Under the pieces are notes generated by a model. The model was not told the origin of the DNA. It did no database searches and worked only from the letters and a program-made list of their open reading frames with translations. From the NCBI RefSeq assembly GCF_034259205.1, contig NZ_CP139487.1:3720001-3784000 (forward strand): a stretch of DNA of 64,000 bases. Reading direction: 5' to 3'. A program made the position numbers and the translations under genes. Each line of letters begins with the position of its first letter. Within the stretch, counting starts at the first letter, position 1. This document shows, one piece after another, positions 1-7,644 of the stretch. This stretch comes from Peredibacter starrii. Lineage in GTDB: Bacteria > Bdellovibrionota > Bacteriovoracia > Bacteriovoracales > Bacteriovoracaceae.

Positions 1-87
1 GTTTAGAGCATCATCACCCGCTTTAATCTGATCCGCTAATTCGCGAATAGCATCTTTGTTGTTGTCTGACATTTCAGTTGACGCCAT
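1..87 (-). CDS. fliN: Flagellar motor switch protein FliN, N-terminal fragment (runs off the window)
   Basis: Only the first 29 codons are inside the window, starting at an ATG at 87 that is preceded on the minus strand by an AAAGGAAA ribosome-binding site. The visible residues (MASTEMSDNNKDAI, then an acidic helix-like stretch) are typical of the variable N-terminus of FliN and carry no diagnostic motif. The call rests on position: it directly follows fliM, 14 bases downstream, in the order fliL-fliM-fliN found in many flagellar operons. FliN would form the lower part of the C-ring with FliM and FliG. It could in principle be another flagellar gene, since the conserved SpoA domain lies outside the window. 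Confidence 0.7.
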   Translation of the reverse strand, partial: MASTEMSDNNKDAIRELADQIKAGDDALN

Positions 88-101
88 ATGAGTGTTTCCT
101 T

Positions 102-1109
102 TTATGTAATTCTACGGGTGACTTGTACTGCTCGATTACCTTTGTAGACACCGATCAGGCATTTTAGTTTTTTTGACTCTTCAATCTCGAGATCCAGCTC
201 ACCTGAAACTTCCTGGGCCAGAGGAATGATGTCTCCGACCTGAAGACCGATAAGATCTCCGATCGACATTTCCGTTTCACCCAGTTTTACAACTGCAGTG
301 GCCTGAGCGTGCTGAACGTGTTCCTGCATTGAACGAGTCCACAGAGTGTCCACCACATCATTATCAGTCTGATAACTTGAAGAGAGTTTCTGTTTAATTG
401 GTTCAATGGTTGAGTACGGGATCACCACCATGATGGTTCCCGAAGCAGATTCAAACTCAACTTCGAATGTTGTTGTGATAATTACATCTGAAGGTGGAAC
501 CACACCCACGAACTGCGGGTTGATCTCAGTACGAACATACTGAGCATCGATTCTATGAACTGGTGCCCATGCTTCTTCAAGATCATTGATGGCCATATCC
601 ATCACACGTCTCATGAATGAAAGCTCAATCGAAGTGAATTCCTTCCCTTCAATCTTTGTGAATGGACGGTCAGTACCACCGAAGTATGAATCGATGATGG
701 CGTAAGCGAGCTTTGATTCAAATACGATCAGGGCAGGACCACGAAGTTCATTGAAACGCATGATACACATACACGAAGGAATCGGGAGTGTGTTCACGAA
801 TTCACCGAACTTCAACAGATCTGTCGAGATCATTGAAATGGTAGAAATCTTACGAAGCGAGTTTGAAAGGGAAACTCGGAATTGACGAATGAATCGTTCG
901 TAAATGATCTCCAAAATCGGCATTCGACCACGAATAACTCGGTCTTGGTTGGTGAGATCATACGGCTGAATGTTTGCATCGGATTCTTCTACTTCTCCGA
1001 AACCATCCATTCCACCAGAGCTTGCCTCTGATGCCGAACCAGAATCACCATCATCATTAACGGCATTAAGTAATGCGTCTACTTCGTCTTGGCTCAATAC
1101 TTGGGCCAT
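102..1109 (-). CDS. fliM: Flagellar motor switch protein FliM
   Basis: FliM is the C-ring protein that binds phosphorylated CheY and switches rotor direction. The 335-residue length is normal for the family. The N-terminus carries the CheY-binding segment (LSQDEVDALL, residues 5-14), followed by an acidic linker, the CheC-like middle domain (about 50-240, with the RFRVSLSNSLRK region at the start) and a C-terminal SpoA/FliN-like domain (about 260-330, with GDIIPL). An AGGAGGGGAA-type ribosome-binding site lies just before the ATG. It sits between fliL upstream (54 bases) and fliN downstream (14 bases), all on the minus strand, so the three are presumably one transcript. Recognised from sequence; function is family knowledge. 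Confidence 0.97.
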   Translation of the reverse strand: MAQVLSQDEVDALLNAVNDDGDSGSASEASSGGMDGFGEVEESDANIQPYDLTNQDRVIRGRMPILEIIYERFIRQFRVSLSNSLRKISTISMISTDLLKFGEFVNTLPIPSCMCIMRFNELRGPALIVFESKLAYAIIDSYFGGTDRPFTKIEGKEFTSIELSFMRRVMDMAINDLEEAWAPVHRIDAQYVRTEINPQFVGVVPPSDVIITTTFEVEFESASGTIMVVIPYSTIEPIKQKLSSSYQTDNDVVDTLWTRSMQEHVQHAQATAVVKLGETEMSIGDLIGLQVGDIIPLAQEVSGELDLEIEESKKLKCLIGVYKGNRAVQVTRRIT

Positions 1110-1163
1110 GTTCCCCTCCTGGGACTTAACCGCGTTAGCGGCGACTAAAAAGCATCCTGCTAA

Positions 1164-1709
1164 TTAGTTGATTTGGAAGCTGATGTAGTAAATATCTTCC
1201 ACTCTTCCATCAACCAAAAATGAATTGATAGAAGCTTTAATCTCTTCTTTTAAATAGCTCTTCCCTTCTTTTTTAAGAAGGTCATCCGCTCTCTTGGTGT
1301 TCAGAATGCTGATGATAGTGTCGCGAATTTGCGGCTTACGAGCTTCAAACTCAGGAGCCTTAGCATCATCACTCATTTTAAGAACAGCATCGAGACGAAC
1401 ATAGCGACGTGGACCTTCACCTTGAGCAAGGTTCACAGTGAAACTATCAAGTGGAAGAAGGTTTTCTTTCTTCACTACTTCAGTGGGCTTTTGTTCACCA
1501 GCTGCTTCACCGTCTGCTGTTGCTGCAGGAGCATCTTTTTCTTTTAGGAGTTGAGTAAGGTCAGGGCGTTTCGCTTCCATTTCCATGAATTTCCACTGGA
1601 AGAATGCCACTGTTCCCATCGCAACGATGTTAACGATCATGAGGATAGTTAGTAATGGATTTTTACTACTAGAATTTGAAACCGGTCCTGGTTTATTTTC
1701 TTCAGCCAT
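1164..1709 (-). CDS. fliL: Flagellar basal body-associated protein FliL
   Basis: FliL is a single-pass inner-membrane protein that surrounds the stator units and supports motor torque. The 181-residue product has a short cytoplasmic N-terminus, one hydrophobic segment (about residues 19-38, LLTILMIVNIVAMGTVAF), an acidic Ala/Glu-rich linker (about 45-80) and a periplasmic domain (about 85-181) with PLDSFTVNLA and YVRLDAVLKM, which match the family pattern. It is the first gene of the fliL-fliM-fliN run. A ribosome-binding site (AAAGGTAAC) precedes the ATG. Upstream is a 228-base gap shared with the terminator of the DsbA-like gene, so the operon promoter probably lies between 1710 and about 1880. 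Confidence 0.93.
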   Translation of the reverse strand: MAEENKPGPVSNSSSKNPLLTILMIVNIVAMGTVAFFQWKFMEMEAKRPDLTQLLKEKDAPAATADGEAAGEQKPTEVVKKENLLPLDSFTVNLAQGEGPRRYVRLDAVLKMSDDAKAPEFEARKPQIRDTIISILNTKRADDLLKKEGKSYLKEEIKASINSFLVDGRVEDIYYISFQIN

Positions 1710-1886
1710 TGTTACCTTTAAAGGAAAATGCCCCTTCCTGGGGCCTTGTCAAAATTATAACTTCCATTGGGATTTGAATCAAGAATGTGGTGTTCTGTAA
1801 GGAATATTTTGCCGAAAATACCCGATTCATAGTTGGCACTTTGACCCCGGGTAAGAATTGCCTGTTTGTTTAGTCGGGTTTCAGAC

Positions 1887-1913
1887 AAAAAAAGCCCCGG
1901 CAATTGCCAGGGC
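1887..1913 (-). terminator. Intrinsic terminator of the DsbA-like lipoprotein gene
   Basis: An 8-pair stem with one mismatch and an AATT loop (1894-1913) is followed on the minus strand by seven U residues (1887-1893). It lies 25 bases after the stop of the gene at 1938-2717 and insulates it from fliL. Confidence 0.85.
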
Positions 1914-1937
1914 CCTTTATATCAATTTCTAAAAAGA

Positions 1938-2717
1938 TTAGATGTTGATTTTACCGCGCTTCTTAAGCTCTTCGATTAGACCATCGAAGTGACTTGTAGG
2001 GTAAGCACCTTTAACAGGCACACCGTTAAGTAGGAAGCCTGGAGTACCTTGGAAACCGAACTTCGCAGCTTCTGCCATATCAGCATCGATGCGCTTCTGA
2101 ACTGCTTCAGATTTTGCATCTTTCTCAAGCTTCGCCATATCAACTTTAAGTTTCTTAGCTTCAGCTTTTAGGAATGATTCACCATTCTGAAGAGCACGTT
2201 GATTTTTGTAGATAGCATCGTGGAATTCCCAGGCCTTTTCTGGGCTCTGAAGACGAATTGCTTCGTAGTACTGAGCAGCTGGCATAGCTTGTGGGTGGAA
2301 GCTAAGTGGAAGGTGCTTATATACGAAACGGATTTTACCTTCGTACTTTTTCATAAGCTCCATAACTGTACCGTAACCACGAGAACAGAAAGGACATTCG
2401 AAATCTGAATATTCAATTAGCGTGATTGGAGCATCTTTGTTTCCACGGAAGCTCTCATCAGAACGAATTTCAGCTTGTAGAGGCTTATTGAAAGACTCTT
2501 CAAGAGCTTTCTTCTCTTCTTCCTCACGACGCTTGCCTTCTCCTTCTTGAGCGGCCTTAACAGCATTGTTAAGAGCATCGATGAATTTATTTGGATTAGC
2601 TTCAATAGCTTCAGTGATGATTTCAGGGTTTTCCTTGATCATTTTTTTTAGGTCGTCTTTCGACGTACAAGCAGAGGCCACAACAAGCACAGCTGCAAGA
2701 AGCATCATTCTTTTCAT
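1938..2717 (-). CDS. DsbA-family thioredoxin-fold lipoprotein
   Basis: Predicted lipid-anchored periplasmic thiol oxidoreductase or disulfide isomerase. The N-terminus is a lipoprotein signal (hydrophobic run ending LVVASAC, modified Cys17). Residues 20-80 form a charged, probably helical spacer rich in Glu/Lys that resembles the dimerisation region of DsbA/BdbD-like proteins. The thioredoxin domain begins near residue 95 and holds the active site DFECPFC (Cys108 and Cys111, the CPFC type of DsbA-like proteins) and the cis-proline loop GTPGFLLNG near the C-terminus. It is a single-gene unit: a terminator follows, and the next gene upstream starts 60 bases away. The electron-transfer partner (DsbB or VKOR) is not in the window. 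Confidence 0.88.
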   Translation of the reverse strand: MKRMMLLAAVLVVASACTSKDDLKKMIKENPEIITEAIEANPNKFIDALNNAVKAAQEGEGKRREEEEKKALEESFNKPLQAEIRSDESFRGNKDAPITLIEYSDFECPFCSRGYGTVMELMKKYEGKIRFVYKHLPLSFHPQAMPAAQYYEAIRLQSPEKAWEFHDAIYKNQRALQNGESFLKAEAKKLKVDMAKLEKDAKSEAVQKRIDADMAEAAKFGFQGTPGFLLNGVPVKGAYPTSHFDGLIEELKKRGKINI

Positions 2718-2777
2718 GTCATTCCTTTTCTAACGTAGGTTTGGATCATTAATAAATTATCACAAGGGAGAGGGTTT

Positions 2778-3728
2778 TCAATCTTTGCTCTCAGATTTGG
2801 CCAAATTATTTTGAACGTAATCGAGATATTTGTTGAGCTTTCTGGTGTATTCACGAATGTAGGCATAACCCACAAGATGTACCCGACTATTATAGTTTCC
2901 TTTCATGAAAGCACGCATCGTAGAAAAAATTCCAAAGGCCGCACCTGAAACTTTTGCATACAAGTGAATCCCTAGGAGTATATAGCTTACTGCAATAAGA
3001 ATAACAGTCAGCACCACCATATCATCCAGAACGTACATCTGGTCACTGAAGTACTTGTTCACAGTTTTATCATTGGAAAGAGTCTTGGTGGCCAATTCAA
3101 CCATCGAAATGAAAACGGAAGAAGAGTTTTCAGTAATAAAGACCGCACTACTGATACAGATAATCACCATCAATAAGCCAAAGTGAAGCATGAAGATTTT
3201 ATCAGTAACAGGCTTGTGGATCTTTGAGAATTGAGGAGGAATACTGTGACTAATGATCACACCTTTCTTTCTGGACTCCCTCAGAAACTCAAAGAAGAAC
3301 TCTGAGAAACGAGTAAGAAGTTTATACGTGCTAAACTCATCAACTTTATAAACTGTGTTTGGACTCTCCAAAACATTCTCACAGTACTCGCCAATTCTGC
3401 GGAATGGATGAAGGATCAGCCAGCCGACATAAGTACCAATGAAGAACAACAGAATATGATAGGCAAAGAGCAGAGGCAGATTATCAATCGCCTCTCCGAT
3501 AATCGACTCGAAGAAAAGATTTTGATCCATCAGATCCGGGGATCCATGCGCACGGAAAAAATAAAAATTAAGGCGCATGATTTGAAACAAAAAATAATAG
3601 ATAAAAAGATTAATACAAAATGAGATCGCAGAAACTTTCAGGCCCACCGATAAAATAAATCGACTGTCCTCAGTTTTGAAGACCCTCTTGATTTCAGGGA
3701 TAGGCGACCTTAAGAAATTGGAAAGCAT
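2778..3728 (-). CDS. Four-helix inner-membrane protein of unknown function with HAMP-like ends
   Basis: I do not recognise the family. The 316-residue product has four hydrophobic segments (about 25-50, 84-106, 178-199 and 238-260). Each second segment of a pair is followed by a basic, amphipathic stretch (LHPFRRIGEYCENVL after segment 2; AFMKGNYNSRVHL and a helical tail after segment 4) that resembles a HAMP linker, suggesting two membrane-hairpin units of similar design. There is no kinase, cyclase or methyl-acceptor domain after them, so if it is a sensor it must signal through a partner. It ends 60 bases before the DsbA-like gene and is transcribed in the same direction; a read-through transcript is possible. 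Internal duplication is inference only. Confidence 0.6.
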   Translation of the reverse strand: MLSNFLRSPIPEIKRVFKTEDSRFILSVGLKVSAISFCINLFIYYFLFQIMRLNFYFFRAHGSPDLMDQNLFFESIIGEAIDNLPLLFAYHILLFFIGTYVGWLILHPFRRIGEYCENVLESPNTVYKVDEFSTYKLLTRFSEFFFEFLRESRKKGVIISHSIPPQFSKIHKPVTDKIFMLHFGLLMVIICISSAVFITENSSSVFISMVELATKTLSNDKTVNKYFSDQMYVLDDMVVLTVILIAVSYILLGIHLYAKVSGAAFGIFSTMRAFMKGNYNSRVHLVGYAYIREYTRKLNKYLDYVQNNLAKSESKD

Positions 3729-3883
3729 TCCTTAAATCATAAATTAAATCTAAAGTCTTAAAACTAGGCAGTTTTTGAGCTTTTTTCCCCGACAAAGATG
3801 ATCAAATTCAAAATATAACTAAAGTGAACACCCTTCCTACCCGATAGGTTGACGAGAATCGTTTAAGACGAAGGAGTCTTATC

Positions 3884-4510
3884 ATGAAATCGCTTGGTCT
3901 ATGCTTACTAAATGTCGCTCTACTCGCCATGCTTGTGGCTTGTGGGAAGGACAATGAATCAGGCAAGTCCTCAACATATAGTTGCGGAGCAAATGGAAAC
4001 TATAACTGTTACACTGGATATCCAGGTACTACTGGCGGCTATAATTGGAATAACCCTTATGGCCAGGGCTATAACGGTGTTGGGACTGTGATCCCCAGTA
4101 CAAACCTACCACCGGTTGTTTACAACCTTGTTTCAAATTATCGCTGTAGCTCGACAGGCGCAGTTGCAAGGATTCCGATTTCAATTCCTCTAACGAATAC
4201 TCCATATGTAGTTTCACCTGGTGATTATCACGTTGGTGTTACCTCGTACGGAGACGTTGCAATGATTGTAGGACAAGCTACTGGTCAGGCACCTCTATTC
4301 GTAGGTTTTATGTGTCCTCGTTCATTCACAAGCGCAGGTCAAGGTCAGCTTGTTAACATTGGCTTTGGCTCAGCTTCAGCACGATGTCCGGGCATTAAGC
4401 AATTAAGTAAAGCAACAGTTATCTTCCCAGGCGGAGGAACTGCTGAATTCCGTGAAATGACATTCGGTGCTTATATGTCAGGCGCGCCTTTCACACCTTA
4501 CTGTATGTAA
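3884..4510 (+). CDS. Secreted lipoprotein with Tyr/Gly/Asn-rich N-terminal region
   Basis: The 208-residue product has a lipoprotein signal (LLAMLVAC, lipid-modified Cys about residue 20), then a low-complexity Tyr/Gly/Asn/Pro region (about 30-75, with YNCYTGYPG and GGYNWNNPYGQGYNG) and a more regular C-terminal half (80-208) with four or more cysteines that could form disulfides in the periplasm. I do not recognise a family. A good ribosome-binding site (GAAGGAGT) precedes the ATG. The gene is single, with a bidirectional terminator straight after the stop. Surface or periplasmic lipoprotein is the safest description. Confidence 0.75.
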   Translation: MKSLGLCLLNVALLAMLVACGKDNESGKSSTYSCGANGNYNCYTGYPGTTGGYNWNNPYGQGYNGVGTVIPSTNLPPVVYNLVSNYRCSSTGAVARIPISIPLTNTPYVVSPGDYHVGVTSYGDVAMIVGQATGQAPLFVGFMCPRSFTSAGQGQLVNIGFGSASARCPGIKQLSKATVIFPGGGTAEFREMTFGAYMSGAPFTPYCM

Positions 4511-4524
4511 ATTAAAAAAATACT

Positions 4525-4552
4525 AAAAGGGAGTCTTCGGACTCCCTTTTTT
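4525..4552. terminator. Bidirectional intrinsic terminator
   Basis: Stem AAAAGGGAGTC paired with GACTCCCTTTT around a TTCG tetraloop, with A-run on one side and T-run on the other. It serves the lipoprotein gene (plus) and the convergent amidase gene (minus), whose stop codon lies in the T-run. Confidence 0.93.
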
Positions 4553-5273
4553 ATTTTTGGGCGTTGATAAAAGCGATGACACCCGCTGAGATACTGCGAG
4601 CAAGTTCGTTCAGATATTTTTCCTCATTCACTTTTTTAAGTTCATTCGGATTAGAGACAAATCCTGCCTCAACTAAGAGACCCGGACGTTTTGAAAGAGC
4701 TAGAACGTAAAATAACCCAGGCTTCACTCCCCGATCATCAATCTTATATTTCTTAATAACAGGTTTCACTTTCTCATGAACCAGAGATGCAAGCTGACGA
4801 GAATGAACAACAGTTTGCTGCACTACCAGATCCACCAGAATCTGATTCACGATTAACTCTTCACCTTGAAGGTTTAAGTTCTCCGCACGCTCAACTTTGT
4901 TGGCGGCAACATTTGAGTTGTTATCGAGATAATAAAGTTCAAAACCATGGCTTCGAGCATTCGTTGAAGAATTGAAATGAATTGAAAGAAAGAGATCGGC
5001 CTTCACAAGATCGGCCAGCTCAGCTCGCTCCGGTAATGTTACCAAACGATCGATACTTCTCGTAAGATAGGCCGAAGTATGTTTAGAAAGTTCTTCTTTG
5101 ATTTTTTTTGAAAGTCTGAGGGATAGATCCTTCTCATAAACCTTTCTCGATCTTTTTGGATCAAGATGCCCAATAGCACCTACTTCTTCACCACCATGAC
5201 CGGGGTCAATCAAAACCACTTTCGCAAAAGCAGAGTATGTAAAAAGTAGAAAACAGAGAGCGAGAAATTTCAT
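4551..5273 (-). CDS. N-acetylmuramoyl-L-alanine amidase (Amidase_3, AmiC type)
   Basis: Periplasmic zinc hydrolase that cuts the amide bond between MurNAc and L-Ala of peptidoglycan. The 240-residue protein has a signal peptide (about residues 1-17) and then the whole catalytic domain: LIDPGHGGEEVGAIG (first Zn His and following Glu), LFLSIHFNSS (Zn His) and LVEAGFVSNPNEL near the C-terminus (catalytic Glu). There is no AMIN or SPOR targeting domain. It is the second gene of a two-gene unit: the SpoIID-like gene stops one base before its ATG, so translation is probably coupled. In the SpoIID/SpoIIP system of spore formers an amidase strips stem peptides so the SpoIID transglycosylase can cut glycan; the pairing here suggests the same order of work. 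Confidence 0.93.
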   Translation of the reverse strand: MKFLALCFLLFTYSAFAKVVLIDPGHGGEEVGAIGHLDPKRSRKVYEKDLSLRLSKKIKEELSKHTSAYLTRSIDRLVTLPERAELADLVKADLFLSIHFNSSTNARSHGFELYYLDNNSNVAANKVERAENLNLQGEELIVNQILVDLVVQQTVVHSRQLASLVHEKVKPVIKKYKIDDRGVKPGLFYVLALSKRPGLLVEAGFVSNPNELKKVNEEKYLNELARSISAGVIAFINAQK

Positions 5274-5274
5274 A

Positions 5275-6420
5275 TCAGTAAGCTTTCTTCAGTTGGTGCC
5301 GAGGGAAATAGAATGAAAGTATCTGGCGATAATCATAACCACGTTTTGCAAGTTCCAGAGCACCCAGTTGGCACAGACCCACGCCGTGACCGTAACCTTG
5401 GCCCTTGACCATAAATTCATTGTTCTTCATCGACATAATAAAGTTATTCGAAGGAAGAAGTTCTCGGCCAGCAAGATTTCTCAAATAAGACTTTTTAATA
5501 ATGTGAAGTCGATCGCCCACATACATTCTGAGTTCAGAATTCGCCAAAGAGTCAGGCATTAGTTTTACATCAGTGCCTTGAATCTCGTCCGCGTAATATC
5601 TTTTTAGAACCTGATCCACCATGGATGTAAGCTTTTGGCCCTTAATTTGGTAGTTCCAATCTTTCATGCCTGTCTTCTGACAGAAGGTACAGTTTACTGA
5701 ACGATATCCTTCTTCCACCCCACCCCAAACTTGGTCCGGTCTAAAAGTTTTTCCACCACATTTAGAGTGAAAAAATGCCGGAGCAATCTTGCCCGAAGGG
5801 CCAACCAGAATCATGCCAGAAGTTTCTCTCGAGGCCTGAAGTGTTTTTTGAGTAATATCGTGAAAGGTACCAGACACTTGATCTTTTTCAGAAGACTCTA
5901 AGTGATAAAGCTTATCCGGATTATCAAAACCCATGCCCTTCTTGATTCGATCATAAGCATAAGTTCTAGCGGCAACCGCCTGGGCCTTCAGGGCCTCAAC
6001 AGGCCACGTTCCGTTCATTTCTTTCGAAAGAAGTGTCGTGATGTAATTTTCCATCGGAATAAGATTTACGAGATCACAACTCTCCTGTCCTGGATTAGTA
6101 AGGAGCTGAAGTTCACCCTGATATTTATGCTTCCCCCATGAAACAAGACCCGTAGGAGAACTCAGAGACGCCACGAGAAGCGGATTTTTTGGCATCTGAG
6201 ACTTGGTCTTAGAGGCAGATGGATTACAGTTAAAAGCGATCGTTTTGCGACCGGAGTATTGCTGCTTTTTATGTTGTGTATGAATGGTCTTTTCGAGATC
6301 CATTCCTTCAACCACTACTCTCTTTAATGATTTAGCAATCAGGACCTTAACAGAAGGGACAGCAGCATACGACGATGCTGAAAATAGCAAAAGAAAGAAG
6401 CAACTTCCTGTTTTTAACAT
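5275..6420 (-). CDS. SpoIID/LytB-domain peptidoglycan lytic enzyme
   Basis: The 381-residue protein carries a signal peptide (about 1-19) and a SpoIID domain (about 110-375): PMENYITTLLSKEMNGTW with the catalytic-type Glu, EALKAQAVAARTYAYDR, the Cys/Gly region HSKCGGKTFRPDQVWGG and the C-terminal GYGHGVGLCQLGA. Family members are lytic transglycosylases that act on peptidoglycan denuded of peptides, or enhancers of an amidase. It is cotranscribed and translationally coupled with the amidase at 4551. No sporulation genes accompany it, so a role in the cell's own wall or, in a predator, in remodelling prey wall is likely. That last point is inference. Confidence 0.92.
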   Translation of the reverse strand: MLKTGSCFFLLLFSASSYAAVPSVKVLIAKSLKRVVVEGMDLEKTIHTQHKKQQYSGRKTIAFNCNPSASKTKSQMPKNPLLVASLSSPTGLVSWGKHKYQGELQLLTNPGQESCDLVNLIPMENYITTLLSKEMNGTWPVEALKAQAVAARTYAYDRIKKGMGFDNPDKLYHLESSEKDQVSGTFHDITQKTLQASRETSGMILVGPSGKIAPAFFHSKCGGKTFRPDQVWGGVEEGYRSVNCTFCQKTGMKDWNYQIKGQKLTSMVDQVLKRYYADEIQGTDVKLMPDSLANSELRMYVGDRLHIIKKSYLRNLAGRELLPSNNFIMSMKNNEFMVKGQGYGHGVGLCQLGALELAKRGYDYRQILSFYFPRHQLKKAY

Positions 6421-6479
6421 TAATTCCCTTATCCTTGGAAATTAAAATACCCCCTCCATCATACCTAAATTCTAGAAAT

Positions 6480-7334
6480 TCATGGGAGTTTTTTTAAATG
6501 CTTCATGATTTTTTGCATGTCGGCCCAGGCAGTTTTCTTCATGTTCTGGTTGGTTTCGATGATGCTTGGGTGGAACAGCGGAACTATTTGAAATGTGCTT
6601 TGATTGCCGGCCTTACGAGTGAAGAACTGGCCGTGAACCATAGATAGCCGATCATTTGACTTGAGTATTTTCTGAGTCGCCTTCGCTCCTAAAGTGATAA
6701 TTACTTCCGGATTGAAGAAGGAAGCGATCTCCATCACCTCATGCGAGTAATCACTTTCATCAGTCCCTTCGACCGGGTAGATGATGACCTCTGAAGGATC
6801 CAGCTTCATGGCCATGATCATGCGCTCAAAAAGTTCAGCGGTTTTAAGTGGGAACCCCACGATCAACTCATCAATGAAGCCGGATTTAAGTTCAGCTGAA
6901 AGCTCGTCCCACTGACGGAACTTTTCAGACACAAAAATCGCCTTCACTGAATCTTGGGTCTTATTCTTAAGGATGATATCCAAAACTCGAGAGTCTAATT
7001 TAAGAGCAGATTTTAAGGCCGTGAGGTCTTGGAAATGTTGAAGCCCTTCCCACCCTGGTTCGGCCTTAACACGGATTTCTCCCCCATCAAGTTTCAGAAT
7101 ACTGTGACCAGTCTCTTCTACTTTCTCCTGGGCAAAGCGCTCAAGGGACTCAAGAACCTGGGCCTTTTCTGAAAAAGCTTCTTTGGCAGGAATAATCGGT
7201 TTTGTGGCCTTTATGACAGACGGACTTTTCTTAAGCCAACTCGTTTCTCCCATAAGGGCGTCAGCGAAGGTCGAGGCCTTCGGTGGGTTCCGTAGGGTCA
7301 ATAATTTTTGCTTAAATAAATCGTCCATACCCAT
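6480..7334 (-). CDS. Uracil-DNA glycosylase superfamily-like protein lacking Cys ligands
   Basis: The C-terminal 150 residues follow the layout of family 4/5 uracil-DNA glycosylases: GFPLKTAELFERMIMAM in the position of GxPFVGxAG-LL, then EVIITLGAKATQKIL, and the closing motif LFHPSIIETNQNMKKTAW (HPS plus the following Lys/Trp helix). The 284-residue protein has no cysteine at all, so the four-Cys iron-sulphur cluster of families 4 and 5 is absent, and the N-terminal catalytic GEAPG-type motif is not recognisable. An N-terminal region of about 110 residues has no match I know. It may be a DNA-binding or structural descendant instead of an active glycosylase. ATG at 7334 is used; a second ATG two codons on is equally possible. 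Near uvrC, so DNA repair is a reasonable theme. Confidence 0.6.
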   Translation of the reverse strand: MGMDDLFKQKLLTLRNPPKASTFADALMGETSWLKKSPSVIKATKPIIPAKEAFSEKAQVLESLERFAQEKVEETGHSILKLDGGEIRVKAEPGWEGLQHFQDLTALKSALKLDSRVLDIILKNKTQDSVKAIFVSEKFRQWDELSAELKSGFIDELIVGFPLKTAELFERMIMAMKLDPSEVIIYPVEGTDESDYSHEVMEIASFFNPEVIITLGAKATQKILKSNDRLSMVHGQFFTRKAGNQSTFQIVPLFHPSIIETNQNMKKTAWADMQKIMKHLKKLP

Positions 7335-7434
7335 CTTTTAGCACAAAGTGAACGTTCTTTCCTAGCCTTAAAATCTCTTAAACTCCCACTTCCAGAGCGC
7401 CGAAAAGACTGTTGTACAGAGTGAGGAGCACAAC

Positions 7435-7644
7435 ATGTCTGATATCGATTTTAAATTTGAGAGTTTTGAAGAGTACTTTGGTGGCGCTGAGCAAGTGAAA
7501 AAGACCATGGACGAATGTAAAGTCTGCGGTTCAAAGCTTCTTCTATCTCATATGCCGGATTATAAAAATCTTCTGGTACAGGAAACCGCTCGTTGCATGG
7601 ATTGTGGTTGCGGTAACCGTCGCGTAATTCACGTTCTGAACTAA
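7435..7644 (+). CDS. Small zinc-ribbon protein
   Basis: A 69-residue protein with two cysteine pairs, CKVCGSK (about residues 28-34) and CMDCGCGNRR (about 54-63), spaced as in a zinc ribbon, and an acidic, aromatic N-terminus (DFKFESFEEYF). A clear ribosome-binding site (GTGAGGAG) precedes the ATG. It overlaps the convergent uvrC stop by four bases. Function unknown: zinc ribbons of this size often act in transcription or as small nucleic-acid or protein adaptors. Confidence 0.75.
   Translation: MSDIDFKFESFEEYFGGAEQVKKTMDECKVCGSKLLLSHMPDYKNLLVQETARCMDCGCGNRRVIHVLN

Noticed and set aside
1718-1903. 61-codon frame between fliL and the DsbA-like gene
   Set aside because: It includes the terminator hairpin, has no ribosome-binding site and no recognisable features.
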